Shown here one piece after another: positions 45,659 through 55,910 of a DNA stretch of 64,000 bases; position 1 is the first letter of the stretch, and every line of letters begins with the position of its first letter. The notes below the pieces were generated by a model that was not told where the DNA came from, did not search any database, and saw only the letters and a list, made by a program, of their open reading frames with translations. Origin of the DNA: Aurantiacibacter rhizosphaerae (GTDB taxonomy: Bacteria; Pseudomonadota; Alphaproteobacteria; Sphingomonadales; Sphingomonadaceae); NCBI RefSeq assembly GCF_009807005.1, contig NZ_WUBR01000003.1, positions 124,001 to 188,000 on the forward strand, written 5' to 3'. A program made the position numbers and the translations under genes.

Positions 45659-46414
45659 ATGAAGATCGAGATTCGTGTGTCTGAAGATATGGTCAGCTAT
45701 ATCGGCCAGGGGCCGTTCCCCGATGGTGAGCCCATGAAGGACACGGTTGTATTCGCATTCTTTGTCACCGGGCAGCAGGGATTGCCCTGGGTCGCCTATC
45801 GCGATGCGCCGGATCTGGATGGTCTGGAAGGCAGCCAGCTCGTCTTCATGGTTCGCGCCGAGGCTTGCCAGCGGGTCTTCTCCCGTTCGCGCGGCCCGTC
45901 GGCGAACTGGCACTTGCCCGAAGCACTGCACCGCGTCGCGCTGTCGATCACCGATTGCGAGGGGCAGGGCGAAGCGAGAAAGACCCTTCGCCTTGCGCGC
46001 AGCATCGAATTGCTGTGCCAATTGCATGCGCATCTGGATGCTGGCGATCTGGTGACTGTCGATTGCGATACCGATATCACGGCGCGGGAGATTGAAAGCA
46101 TCGTGCGCGCGCGCCGCATCATCGATCAACGCTGGCGCGAAAAGCTGACCATCCCCCTGTTGGCGCGCGAAGTGGGCGTGAACCGCGACAAGCTGGTCCG
46201 CCGCTTCCGCGAGGTTTATGGAGAGACCATTCACAATGCGCTGAGCGAACGGCGCCTGGATGAAGCGCGAACGCTGCTGCTATCGAGCGATCTGCCCGTA
46301 TCCAGCGTGGCGCATCGATGCTCCTACATGAGTAACGCCAGTTTCACCCGTGCTTTCAGCCGCCGTTTCGGGCTTGCGCCAACAGCATTGCGCCATCAGG
46401 GGATCGCGGCATGA
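45659..46414 (+). CDS. AraC-family transcriptional regulator
   Basis: 251-aa regulator. The C-terminal double HTH (about residues 155-251) reads LTIPLLAREVGVNRDKLVRRFREVYGETIHNALSERRLDEARTLL and VSSVAHRCSYMSNASFTRAFSRRFG, a typical XylS/AraC pair. The N-terminal 150 residues have no recognised ligand domain. The ATG at 45659 follows GGAGGAGAG; the longer in-frame start at 45626 lies in the operator. Its stop overlaps the GntR start by four bases (ATGA), so the two regulators are made together. Confidence 0.85.
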   Translation: MKIEIRVSEDMVSYIGQGPFPDGEPMKDTVVFAFFVTGQQGLPWVAYRDAPDLDGLEGSQLVFMVRAEACQRVFSRSRGPSANWHLPEALHRVALSITDCEGQGEARKTLRLARSIELLCQLHAHLDAGDLVTVDCDTDITAREIESIVRARRIIDQRWREKLTIPLLAREVGVNRDKLVRRFREVYGETIHNALSERRLDEARTLLLSSDLPVSSVAHRCSYMSNASFTRAFSRRFGLAPTALRHQGIAA

Positions 46415-47118
46415 ACAATCCGCAGATCCGCGCCGAAAAGGGCGGCCTTGTCGCCTCCGCCACCGCTGCCGTTCGCGAGTACATCAGCGAACATGGCCTG
46501 AAGGTGGGCGATAATCTGCCCAGCGAAGGCAGTTTCGCAAGCGAGGTGGGCGTCAGCAGACCCGTGATGCGAGAGGCGTTCCACGCGCTGTCGGCACTGA
46601 AGGTGATCGATGTTGGCAATGGCCGTCGGGCACGCGTGGCGGCCATTGATGGCTCGGTGATGGGGTCTTCCATCAGCCACGCGATCAGCACGTCGCAGGT
46701 TAAACTTTCAGACGTCTGGGAAGTGCGCCGCACGCTGGAATTGCGCACCGCCGAATTGGCGGCAAATCGCCGCAGCGAGGAACAGGCCGATACGATCCTG
46801 TCCTCTGCACACGCGCTTTCGCTCAGCCGGGACGACCGATCACGCACCGCATCCGACACCCAGTTTCACCAGGCTATCGCACTGGCGAGCGGCAACCAGC
46901 TTTACTACCAGATCGTGCGTTCTTTCGAACAGATGATGGAAGTGGCGATCCCGAAAGCCTGGGCGGGCCGCAAGACCGAGGAAGAGCACAGCGAAACTCT
47001 GAGGCTGCACATGGCAGTTGCCGAAGCGATCGCGGATCAGCAGCCCGACAAGGCAAGACAGGCGATGGAGGCGCATTTCGCGCGCTCTATCGGAGATTTG
47101 TTTTCCAGGGACGCGTAG
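46411..47118 (+). CDS. GntR-family regulator with FCD domain
   Basis: 235-aa repressor-type regulator. The winged-HTH block LPSEGSFASEVGVSRPVMREAFHALSALKVI lies at about residues 38-70; an all-alpha FCD ligand domain follows, with DTQFHQAIALASGN and LHMAVAEAIADQQPDKARQAMEAHF. FCD regulators such as LldR, PdhR and GlcC sense small organic acids and bind short dyads with a 3-base centre. The CCTAT-N3-ATAGG sites are therefore its likely targets. Confidence 0.9.
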   Translation: MNNPQIRAEKGGLVASATAAVREYISEHGLKVGDNLPSEGSFASEVGVSRPVMREAFHALSALKVIDVGNGRRARVAAIDGSVMGSSISHAISTSQVKLSDVWEVRRTLELRTAELAANRRSEEQADTILSSAHALSLSRDDRSRTASDTQFHQAIALASGNQLYYQIVRSFEQMMEVAIPKAWAGRKTEEEHSETLRLHMAVAEAIADQQPDKARQAMEAHFARSIGDLFSRDA

Positions 47119-47127
47119 GGCCGCCCG

Positions 47128-47146
47128 GCTTCGCAGATGGCGAAGC
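47128..47146. terminator. short hairpin between convergent genes
   Basis: GCTTCGC / GCGAAGC stem, 7 bp, 5-base loop, 10 bases past the GntR stop. No T-run. Confidence 0.3.
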
Positions 47147-47161
47147 GCAAATATGTGGCGG

Positions 47162-47533
47162 TTACTGGCCGCCCCACCACACCCAGATGAACAGTGCTGC
47201 CAGCACCCATTCGCCAACAGCGGCAATCAGAATGCCGCGACCGGCCCGGCGCGCGAGATATTCGAACAGGCCCAGGAAACCCAATATCGCGATCGCGCCC
47301 GCCATTACCAGACATACGGCCGAGCGGAAATCCGAAGGCGCTGCATCGCGCGCCAAGAAAAACACCAGCCCAAGGGCGAGGTAGACCACTCCGAGACGGC
47401 GAAACAGGATCACCGCGCCATCGCTGACCTCGATACCCCATTCGCGCAACATGCCTGCGCCGCCGAAGATGAAGCGCAGGCCCAGAAGGCTGCCGGCCAC
47501 CGTCATCACCCAGGCCATAATGTGAAAAGTCAT
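47162..47533 (-). CDS. small four-helix membrane protein, function unknown
   Basis: 123-aa inner-membrane protein with four hydrophobic helices (MAWVMTVAGSLLGLRFIF, LGVVYLALGLVFFL, AVCLVMAGAIAILGFLGLF, GILIAAVGEWVLAALFIWVWW). I do not recognise a named family with certainty; it looks like DUF4345-type proteins. The ATG at 47533 has GGGGAA nine bases upstream; ATG 47548 is an alternative. It ends convergent to the GntR gene and has no visible link to the cluster. Confidence 0.65.
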   Translation of the reverse strand: MTFHIMAWVMTVAGSLLGLRFIFGGAGMLREWGIEVSDGAVILFRRLGVVYLALGLVFFLARDAAPSDFRSAVCLVMAGAIAILGFLGLFEYLARRAGRGILIAAVGEWVLAALFIWVWWGGQ

Positions 47534-47645
47534 TGCCGCATTCCCCATCCAAGCCTGCAAGTATCAGGCGTAGTCGTACGCTAATGAACCATTTCGCTCA
47601 AGCGATCAACTCGCATGGGAAGCGGCGCTCAATCGGCGGGGGAGT

Positions 47646-48711
47646 TTACAGCACCTCGTCTTCATCCAGCATGGGGTCGGCAAAGGCGGCCTCTTCAAAC
47701 TGGTTCAGCCTGCGCGCGGCGGTTTCCACCCTACGCACCTCTGCCACATGCATCAGCGCGTCACCCTGGTTGACGACGGGCAGGTTGGTCTTGCCGATGA
47801 TCACGCCATCCATCTGCGCGCGTACCTTGAAATCCACATCGCCGAACGGGTCTGACACCATGCCCACAATTTCATCAGCCATCACCAGATCGCCGGCCTT
47901 CTTGCGGGTGCGGAAGATGCCGCCTTCGGGTGCGCGCAGCCAGCTAGACCGGCTGGATCGCACGGGATCGGCGGCAGGCTTCATACCTGCGGCAGGCGCG
48001 CTCATGCCCAGATGCGCCATCACGCGCATGATGCCCTTCACGCCCACGCGGATGGCAAACTCGTCAAACCGCAAGGCCTCGCCTGCTTCGTAAAGGAGGA
48101 CATCGGTGCCTTCCTTCAGGGCGGTTTCGCGCAGCGTGCTTGGCCTGAGGGGCGCGGTCAATATCGCGGGCGCGCCAAAGGCCATGGCCAATTCCTCTGC
48201 CTTGGGCCGATCCTTGCAGATGCGGATTTGCGGCAGATTGGTGCGGTGAACGGCGGCAGAGTGCAAATCGATGCCGTAATCGCTGCGGCAGATGATTTCC
48301 CTGGTGAACACGCTGGCCAGTTGCGCGGCCAGCGATCCCGATGCCGATCCGGGGAAAGAGCGATTGAGATCGCGGCGATCAGGCAGGTAACGCTGGTGCT
48401 GCACAAATCCGAATACGTTCACCACCGGGATGCAGATCAACGTTCCTGACAGGGATCGTGCGCGCACCTTGCCCAGCAATCGGCGGATGATTTCCACCCC
48501 CACGATCTCATCCCCGTGCACGCCAGCGCTGACGAACAGCGTGGGGCCGGGCTTTGCCCCGTGCAGCACGCGGATCGGAAGCGATATTTCCGTATGGGTG
48601 GACAGCCTGCTGATCGGCAGTTCCACGGTCGCCATCTTGCCGCGCGGAATGGATCGATCGGCCAGGATAAAGGGATCGCGCGCTTCCTGCCCGGCACCTG
48701 CAGAAGTTGTG

Positions 48712-48725
<14 letters not shown>
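47646..48725 (-). CDS. succinylglutamate desuccinylase/aspartoacylase-like zinc hydrolase
   Basis: 359-aa M14-type zinc hydrolase with the metal motif [13 protein letters not shown] and DLHSAAV, and a C-terminal lipoyl/biotin-like block ([23 protein letters not shown]). It starts with a GTG (48725) that overlaps the rimK gene by 14 bases. Members beside rimK may remove glutamyl groups or act on a related N-acyl substrate; that link is inference from context. Last gene of the rim operon. Confidence 0.85.
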
Positions 48726-49617
<892 letters not shown>

Positions 49618-49633
49618 TCGAATTACTCCTGGT

Positions 49634-50089
49634 TCAAGCCTGGCGGCTTTTGATTTTGTGGGCGTCCGGCGTCTGCAGCCATGAGTGGCCGCTATCGACA
49701 AGGAAACGGCGCCGTAAAGAGGTGCGACCGATCAGCATCGGAAATTTCATCTCGGACCGGTCGGCAAGGCTGATGTCGGTGCGGATCTGCGTGTCACCGA
49801 TTTGCAGCTGCGTCTTGATGACATAGCGGCTTTGCGTCTCTCCGTTTGAACTGGTGATGCCGCGAATATCGACGTGAACGGCTTCGCATTGATGACGAAC
49901 GCCATCCCAATCGACGGCGAACTGGACGAAACGCTGCCCGTCCCGCTCAAATTCATCCAGCACATGGGCATGGAGCGACGATGTGCGCGCGCCGGTATCG
50001 ATCTTGGCCGGGATGCCGGACAGTCCCAGCTCTGGCAGGCCGACAAGCTCGCGCCAGCCGACGACGGGTTTGGGCTTTATCTTACGAAT
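49634..50089 (-). CDS. rimB: RimB, ATP-dependent zinc protease family, with probable AUU start
   Basis: About 151-aa aspartyl-protease-fold protein of the RimB type, which trims or controls S6 modification with RimK. The family opening ([34 protein letters not shown]) is fully in frame. Upstream of it there is no ATG, GTG or TTG before an in-frame TGA at 50104-50102. The best start is ATT at 50089, with AAGGA eight bases upstream, reading (M)[10 protein letters not shown]. Catalytic DTGA is present, and [16 protein letters not shown] follows. An ATT start or an undetected frameshift are the two explanations. Confidence 0.85.
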   Translation of the reverse strand: MRKIKPKPVVGWRELVGLPELGLSGIPAKIDTGARTSSLHAHVLDEFERDGQRFVQFAVDWDGVRHQCEAVHVDIRGITSSNGETQSRYVIKTQLQIGDTQIRTDISLADRSEMKFPMLIGRTSLRRRFLVDSGHSWLQTPDAHKIKSRQA

Positions 50090-50243
50090 GAATCGCGTCC
50101 TTCAGATGGCCGTGTTGCATCGGGGTGTTTTCTCGATTTGCGCCCCTTGTCGCACAATCCTTGCGCATCTTCCATGCGAGAGGGCATGGCGTGGCGATGT
50201 ATCAGTTTGCGCGGGCAAGCACGCCCGAATTCTCTATGTGCCG

Positions 50244-52772
50244 CTATATGTCCGGCAGCGATTGCTCTGCAAAGCCCCAGCCGGACAACGTCTTGCTGCT
50301 GGCGCGGTCCTGCAGGCGTTTCGCATCGTCGATGGAGAAGGGCTGCGTGTTGTCCATCTTCTTCAACTCGTTCCAGCCGATCGGCACCGCCACGGGCGCG
50401 CCGGAGCGGGCGCGGGCGGAATAGGGCAGTACGGCGGTGCTGCCGCGCTGGTTGCGCAGCCAGTCGATGAAGATCTTACCCTTGCGCTTCGCCTTGCTCA
50501 TGGTGGCGGTGAAGCGATCCGGCTCTGCAAGGCTCATCGCCTCGGCAAAGCGGCGGGAAAAATCCTTGTGCGCCTCCCATGAATGGCCCGGGACAAGCGG
50601 CACCACCACGTGCACGCCCTTGCCGCCAGACAGCATGGCAAAGCTGACCAGCCCGATATCGGAAAGCCGCGCCCTGATGTCGCGCGCGGCCGATTTCACA
50701 TCGTCGAAGTCCAGCCCCTCGTCCGGGTCCAGATCGAACACCATGCGATCCGGCAGTTCCACGTCATCGGTTCTCGATCCCCAGCCGTGAAATTCGATCG
50801 TGCCCATCTGCACGCATTGCAGGATGCCGCGCGCATCCTCGATATAGAGGTAGTCCTCGGTCCCGCCGTCCTTCTCCTTGATCGGCACGCTGTGCACGCC
50901 ATCGCCGAACGCGCCGCTATCGTGTTTCTGAAAGAAGCATTTCTTCGCTCTTCCCTGCGGACAGCGCACCAAGCTGGCAGGACGGCGCGCGGCGAACGGC
51001 AGCATGATCGGCGCGACGGCCTCGTAATAATCGGCCAGCTGCCCCTTGGTCTGACCGCTATCAGGAAAGACGACTCGGTCCCGGCTGGAGATCTTAACCT
51101 CCGCTTCCGCCTTCGGGGTGCTGGACGGTTTCTCCGGCTTCACGGCGCTGGCAGGCTTGTCCGCGCGCAGGCCTAGATAGCTGCCGTGACGGATGTTTCC
51201 GTCTGCTGTAAATTCGGCAAAGCCCACTTCGGCCACCAGCTTGGGCGTCAGCCATGTTACGCCGCGCGCATCGGCTTTTGTCACCTCGACGGGAGCAGTC
51301 TTGCGCTCAAGGCGCCGCATCTTGGCGGCCAGCGAATCCATTTCCTCCTCGGTAAAGCCGGTGCCCACGCGGCCTTTGTAAACCAGCTCGTCGCCCTCGT
51401 GCTGCGCCATCAGCAGGGAGGCGAAGGGACGGCCCTTGGCGGAGCTATCCTTCAAGCCGACGATCACGAATTCCTGCCGCCGGGTGCATTTCACCTTCAC
51501 CCAGCTTTTTGATCGGGAATGGCGATAGGGTGCGTCCATCTTTTTCGAGATGATGCCCTCCTGTCCCGCGCTGCACATGGCGTCGAACAGCTTCTCGCCT
51601 GCGCCGATAACGTGATCCGCCAGATGAACAGGCGGCTCTGCGTTTGCCAGCAGTGCCTCCAACCTCTCCTTGCGCTCTATATTCGTAACCTTGGCCAGAT
51701 CGTCCCTTGCAAGCTCCAGCAGATCGAAGGCGTGGAAGGCCAGCTTGTCGGATTTGGACTGGCTGCCGTGGCCGCGTTTCAGCACCTGTTGCAGGGTGGA
51801 GAAATCGGGATTGCCCTTCGCATCATAGGCGATGATCTCGCCATCTATCAGGCAGGCGGGCAGGTCCATCGCGGCGATAGCGTCTACCAGCGGTGCGAAT
51901 TTCTCCGTCCAGTCCTTCCCGCTGCGGGTGTAGACGCGCACCTTGTCACCGCTGACCGCGATCATGGCGCGGTATCCGTCGAACTTTATCTCGTGCATCC
52001 AGCCATTGCCGGTGGGCACATCATCCACCAGCGTGGCGAGCTGCGGCTTGCGGAATTTGGGCAGCGCCGCCGATTTGCTTCTGCGGGCCGGTTTAGCCTT
52101 GGTGGCATTGCGGGCAGATGCCTTTTCCATCTGCGCAAGGAAGGCATCGTCCTTCTTGCCTGCCAGCGGATATTCGCCGTCCTTATCAGCCGCGATTTCG
52201 GCCATGGATCGACCGGTCAGCACGCTGGTGAGTTCGCGCTCGACCAGCGCGTCACCCCCTTCGGCATGCTCATCCTGCAATTTGCGCAGCAGCCAGTTCT
52301 CGCGCTTTTCGCCGGGCTTCTTCTTCAGACGGATCAGCAGCCATTCGCCCTTCATTCGCTCCCCTTCGAGGATGAAATGCAGATGGCCCTTGTCGATATC
52401 GCTGGCGCTCTTGCCCTTGATCGGAGCCCAGCGCCCGCGATCCCATAGCATGATGGTGCCACCACCATATTCGCCCTTGGGGATGGTCCCCTCGAATTCG
52501 GCATAGGACATGGGGTGGTCTTCGGTGCGCACCGCCAGCCGCTTTATATCGGGATCGGGGGAGGGTCCCTTGGTGACGGTCCAGCTTTTCAGCACCCCGT
52601 CTATCTCCAGCCGCAAGTCCCAGTGCAGCCGCGTTGCATCGTGTTTCTGGACGATGAAAAGGTCGCCGCTCTTGCTGCTTTGCGCCTTGCCCGATGGTTC
52701 GGGCGTCTTTTTGAAATCGCGCTTGGCGTTATAGGTTGCAAGCGGATCGTCGGCCTTGCGCTTGCTGGCCAT
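50244..52772 (-). CDS. ligD: DNA ligase D (non-homologous end joining)
   Basis: 842-aa multifunctional repair enzyme. Domain order: 3'-phosphoesterase (residues about 35-190, FIVQKHDATRLHWDLRLE), ATP ligase with nucleotidyl-transfer Lys263 (EIKFDGYR), then a C-terminal primase-like polymerase from about residue 565. This order differs from mycobacterial LigD, where the polymerase is first. The ATG is one base from the ku stop (TGAcATG), so ku and ligD are translated together. It seals double-strand breaks. Confidence 0.95.
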   Translation of the reverse strand: MASKRKADDPLATYNAKRDFKKTPEPSGKAQSSKSGDLFIVQKHDATRLHWDLRLEIDGVLKSWTVTKGPSPDPDIKRLAVRTEDHPMSYAEFEGTIPKGEYGGGTIMLWDRGRWAPIKGKSASDIDKGHLHFILEGERMKGEWLLIRLKKKPGEKRENWLLRKLQDEHAEGGDALVERELTSVLTGRSMAEIAADKDGEYPLAGKKDDAFLAQMEKASARNATKAKPARRSKSAALPKFRKPQLATLVDDVPTGNGWMHEIKFDGYRAMIAVSGDKVRVYTRSGKDWTEKFAPLVDAIAAMDLPACLIDGEIIAYDAKGNPDFSTLQQVLKRGHGSQSKSDKLAFHAFDLLELARDDLAKVTNIERKERLEALLANAEPPVHLADHVIGAGEKLFDAMCSAGQEGIISKKMDAPYRHSRSKSWVKVKCTRRQEFVIVGLKDSSAKGRPFASLLMAQHEGDELVYKGRVGTGFTEEEMDSLAAKMRRLERKTAPVEVTKADARGVTWLTPKLVAEVGFAEFTADGNIRHGSYLGLRADKPASAVKPEKPSSTPKAEAEVKISSRDRVVFPDSGQTKGQLADYYEAVAPIMLPFAARRPASLVRCPQGRAKKCFFQKHDSGAFGDGVHSVPIKEKDGGTEDYLYIEDARGILQCVQMGTIEFHGWGSRTDDVELPDRMVFDLDPDEGLDFDDVKSAARDIRARLSDIGLVSFAMLSGGKGVHVVVPLVPGHSWEAHKDFSRRFAEAMSLAEPDRFTATMSKAKRKGKIFIDWLRNQRGSTAVLPYSARARSGAPVAVPIGWNELKKMDNTQPFSIDDAKRLQDRASSKTLSGWGFAEQSLPDI

Positions 52773-52773
52773 G

Positions 52774-53610
52774 TCAGGCGGATTTCTTGCGCTTAGCTGC
52801 GGTTTTCTTCGCCGGCTTCTTCTCGCCGACGGATTTCTTCAGCGCGGCCATCAGGTCAATCACGTTGCCGCCCGAAGCGCTGTCAGGATCGTCGACATCC
52901 TCGATAATGGCTTTCTTGCTCTTGGACTTCGCTTTTTTGTCGATCAGCTTGCGCAACGCATCGGCATAGCGATCCTCAAACTCGCTGGCATCGAAGGGGG
53001 CGCTCCGGTCGTCGATCAGCGTTGTGGCAAGGTCGAGCAGTTCCTTCTTCGGCTTGCTCTCGTCGATTTCGCTGAAGAACTCCTGCCCCTTGCGAACCTC
53101 GTCGGCGTAGCGCAGCGTTTCCATCAGCAGGCCTTTCCCGCACGGCCGGATCGCCACCAGTTTCTCGCTGCCGCGCATCGACAATTGCCCCAGCGCCACC
53201 TTTTTCGACTTTCGCAGCGCCTCTCGCAACACGACGAAGGCCTCCTCGGCCAGGTCGTCCTTGGGCGCGATGTAATAGGGTTTTTCGAAGTAGAGCGGGT
53301 CAATCTCGCAAGTGTCGACGAACTGCACCAGCTCGAGCGTCTTCTTGCTCTCGATCTTTACGGCTTCGATCTCTTCTTCTTCCAGAAGCACGTATTCACC
53401 CTTGGAAATCTCGTATCCCTTGATGATCTCATCGCGATCGATGGGGCCGATGCCTTCCACCACCTTCTCGTATGAAACCCGCTTTCCGCTGGGTTCGTGG
53501 ATCTGGTTGAAACGGATTTTCGCACCCGATTTGGATGCAGAAAAAACCTCCACCGGGATCGATACGAGGGCAAGCCTGATCTGACCCTGCCAATATGCAC
53601 GTGCCGCCAT
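52774..53610 (-). CDS. ku: Ku homodimer, end-joining protein
   Basis: 278-aa bacterial Ku that holds broken DNA ends and recruits LigD. Starts MAARAYWQGQIRLALVSIPVEVFSA with the family block IRFNQIHEPSGKRVSYEKVVEG, and ends in a Lys-rich tail (KKPAKKTAAKRKKSA). Operon ku-ligD. The small glycine-rich gene next door is divergent. Confidence 0.96.
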   Translation of the reverse strand: MAARAYWQGQIRLALVSIPVEVFSASKSGAKIRFNQIHEPSGKRVSYEKVVEGIGPIDRDEIIKGYEISKGEYVLLEEEEIEAVKIESKKTLELVQFVDTCEIDPLYFEKPYYIAPKDDLAEEAFVVLREALRKSKKVALGQLSMRGSEKLVAIRPCGKGLLMETLRYADEVRKGQEFFSEIDESKPKKELLDLATTLIDDRSAPFDASEFEDRYADALRKLIDKKAKSKSKKAIIEDVDDPDSASGGNVIDLMAALKKSVGEKKPAKKTAAKRKKSA

Positions 53611-53736
53611 TTCTCACCTCCGTTTGGACAATCAGCGTTTATCGCCGCATTTCGTTTCGCGCTCCACGGCAAAATGACCGTGGCAGTACCGGAACATCGC
53701 GCCTGCTTATCCGTTATTCGGGCAAAGGAGATTCAC

Positions 53737-53967
53737 ATGATTGGTAAGCTTATTGGCGCCGGCGTTGGCGCAGCACTCGGCAAGGAAACCCGCAAGATCG
53801 GTGGCCCGACCGGCGCAATTCTTGGCGCGGTCGCCGTTCCATTGGTAACCCGCCTGCGCATTCCGGCACTGCTGGCACTGGCCGGCGGCGGCTATCTGGC
53901 AAAGCGCTTGGCGGACAAGTCCACGGCGCCCGCTGCGCCGACGACGCCGACGACCCCAGCGGTCTGA
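53737..53967 (+). CDS. small glycine-rich membrane-like protein
   Basis: 76-aa product, MIGKLIGAGVGAALGKETRK at the front and two Gly/Ala-rich hydrophobic stretches (IGGPTGAILGAVAVPLVT, IPALLALAGGGYLAKRL), then a Pro/Thr tail. The spaced glycines look like a glycine-zipper membrane protein. AAAGGAG lies seven bases before the ATG. Not recognised; it has its own terminator. Confidence 0.7.
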   Translation: MIGKLIGAGVGAALGKETRKIGGPTGAILGAVAVPLVTRLRIPALLALAGGGYLAKRLADKSTAPAAPTTPTTPAV

Positions 53968-53990
53968 TAAAACACCATTGATTTCGAGAA

Positions 53991-54015
53991 GGGCGGTCCG
54001 TGTGGCCGCCCTTTT
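53991..54015 (+). terminator. terminator of the small glycine-rich gene
   Basis: Stem GGGCGG(TC) / (GG)CCGCCC with a short loop, then CTTTTC, 23 bases past the stop. Confidence 0.85.
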
Positions 54016-54134
54016 CATATGTGCGGCAATACTGCGCGGCGCGGCATCGGCCCGTTGAGAAGCGGAGGCTCTCGCTTGCACGCCGCGCCCCCTGTTCCTA
54101 CGTCGGTTCCTCAATCAGCGAATCGAGACAATCC

Positions 54135-55106
54135 ATGACCACCCATCGCACCCGCATGCTCATCATCGGCTCAGGCCCCGCAGGCTATTCCGCTGCCATT
54201 TACGGCGCGCGTGCGGGGATGGAGCCGATCGTCGTGCAGGGCCTGCAGCCCGGCGGCCAGCTGACCATCACCACCGACGTGGAGAACTATCCCGGCTTTG
54301 CCGACGTGATCCAGGGCCCGTGGCTGATGGAGCAGATGCAGAAGCAGGCAGAGCATGTTGGGACCCGCATGATGTGGGACACCATCGTGGACGTGGACAT
54401 GGAAGGCGGATCGCCGTTCACCGCAACCGGTGACAGCGGCGATCAATATGTGGGCGATGTGCTGGTGATCGCCACCGGCGCGCAGGCAAAATGGCTTGGC
54501 GTTCCGGGGGAGCAGGAACTGGGCGGCAAGGGCGTGTCCGCCTGCGCCACGTGTGACGGGTTCTTCTATCGCGGCAAGAAGGTGGCCGTGATCGGCGGCG
54601 GCAACACCGCCGTGGAAGAGGCGCTGTACCTCACCAACCATTCCGACGATGTGACGTTGATCCACCGCCGTGATGAATTGCGCAGCGAGAAGATCCTGCA
54701 GGAACGCCTGTTCAAGTCCGACAAGATCTCCACCCTCTGGAACAAGTCGGTGGAGCGGTTTGTGGCGGGTGAAAACGGCGCGCTTGGCAAGCTGGAACTG
54801 GTGGACACGGTGACCGGCGAAAAGAGCGAGCTGGAAGTGGACGGCGCATTCGTTGCCATCGGCCACGCCCCTTCGACAGAGCTGTTCAAGGGCAAGCTGC
54901 CGATGGACGATGGCGGCTATCTGCTGGTGGAACCGGGCACGCCAAAAACAGAGATTCCCGGCGTGTTTGCCTGCGGCGACGTGATGGATCACACCTATCG
55001 CCAGGCGGTGACGGCGGCTGGCACCGGCTGCATGGCCGCGCTTGATGCCGAACGCTTCCTCGCCACGCTGGAGTTTGCCGAAAAGGAAGCCGAAGCGGCG
55101 GAATAA
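54135..55106 (+). CDS. trxB: thioredoxin-disulfide reductase
   Basis: 323-aa NADPH flavoenzyme that keeps thioredoxin reduced. FAD loop IIGSGPAGYSA (residues 10-20), redox centre C137-ATC140-D, NADPH loop VIGGGNTAVEEAL, and the C-terminal GVFACGDVMDHTYRQAVTAAGTG. The ATG at 54135 begins the canonical N-terminus; a longer in-frame ORF runs into the neighbouring terminator. Confidence 0.97.
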   Translation: MTTHRTRMLIIGSGPAGYSAAIYGARAGMEPIVVQGLQPGGQLTITTDVENYPGFADVIQGPWLMEQMQKQAEHVGTRMMWDTIVDVDMEGGSPFTATGDSGDQYVGDVLVIATGAQAKWLGVPGEQELGGKGVSACATCDGFFYRGKKVAVIGGGNTAVEEALYLTNHSDDVTLIHRRDELRSEKILQERLFKSDKISTLWNKSVERFVAGENGALGKLELVDTVTGEKSELEVDGAFVAIGHAPSTELFKGKLPMDDGGYLLVEPGTPKTEIPGVFACGDVMDHTYRQAVTAAGTGCMAALDAERFLATLEFAEKEAEAAE

Positions 55107-55139
55107 TTCCGCAGCGAAAACCCGCGGCTAGAACGTCGG

Positions 55140-55901
55140 TTAGAACTGGGAAAAGTCGGGCGCGCGCTTTTCCATGAAGGCTGTGAAGGCCTCGCGCGCC
55201 TCTGCACTTTGCAGGCGCTGCGCGAAAATCTCGATCTCCGCTTCCATCTTGGCGGCCACGAGGCCGGGATCACGCATCAACGTCTTGCTGGCCTGAACCG
55301 CGCCCGGTGGTAGCGCCGCGATGCGGGCCGCAGCCTTTGCGACGCTTCCTTCAAGATCGGCGTTTGCCACAACCTCATTGGCCAGCCCGCACGCAAGCGC
55401 ATCGCTGGCTTCCATCCGCTCTCCCATCGCCAACATCGCGAAGGCGCGCTGGTGGCCAATGGCAACGGGCAGCAGCAGGCTGGAGGCAGCCTCTGGCACC
55501 AGGCCCAGCGTGGTGAAAGGCGTGCTCAGCTTCGCGTCCTGCGCCAACACCACGTAATCGCAATGCAGCAGCATGGTGGTGCCGATGCCCACGGCATGAC
55601 CTTGCACCCCTGCCAGCAGCGGCTTTGTAAAACTGCCGAGCAGGCGGATAAAGCGGAAGACATTCGCCTCTCCGACATTTCCCGATGATTTCAGAAAATC
55701 GCCGATGTCGTTGCCCGCGCAGAACAGGTCGCCCGCACCGCGGATGACGACTGCCCGAACGGCAGCGTCTCGTTCGGCGCTCTCCATGGCATCGGCCAGC
55801 GCGCCATACATTGCATCGGTGAGGGCATTCTTCTTGTCCGGCCGGTTCATCAGCAGCGTCAGCACGCCGCCATCCTGCGTGATATCTACAGTGCCGCTCA
55901 T
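55140..55901 (-). CDS. enoyl-CoA hydratase/isomerase family protein
   Basis: 253-aa crotonase-fold enzyme. CoA-binding block NRPDKKNALTDAMYGAL, oxyanion block GAGDLFCAGNDIGDFL and VQGHAVGIGTTMLLHCD. One catalytic Glu position reads GLVPEAASSLLLP. It probably acts on fatty or branched acyl-CoA. It is only 9 bases from the tyrA gene upstream and likely cotranscribed. Confidence 0.9.
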   Translation of the reverse strand: MSGTVDITQDGGVLTLLMNRPDKKNALTDAMYGALADAMESAERDAAVRAVVIRGAGDLFCAGNDIGDFLKSSGNVGEANVFRFIRLLGSFTKPLLAGVQGHAVGIGTTMLLHCDYVVLAQDAKLSTPFTTLGLVPEAASSLLLPVAIGHQRAFAMLAMGERMEASDALACGLANEVVANADLEGSVAKAAARIAALPPGAVQASKTLMRDPGLVAAKMEAEIEIFAQRLQSAEAREAFTAFMEKRAPDFSQF

Positions 55902-55910
55902 GCCCGTCTC

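Noticed and set aside
37994-47118. Genomic island inserted at tRNA-Leu
   Set aside because: The accessory cluster begins just after the tRNA, but I found no integrase and no repeat of the tRNA 3' end near 47.1 kb. Base composition looks like the neighbours.
50090-50125. Upstream ATG (12-codon frame) as the rimB start
   Set aside because: It is in another frame and ends at TAA inside the rimB N-terminus; it would need a frameshift.
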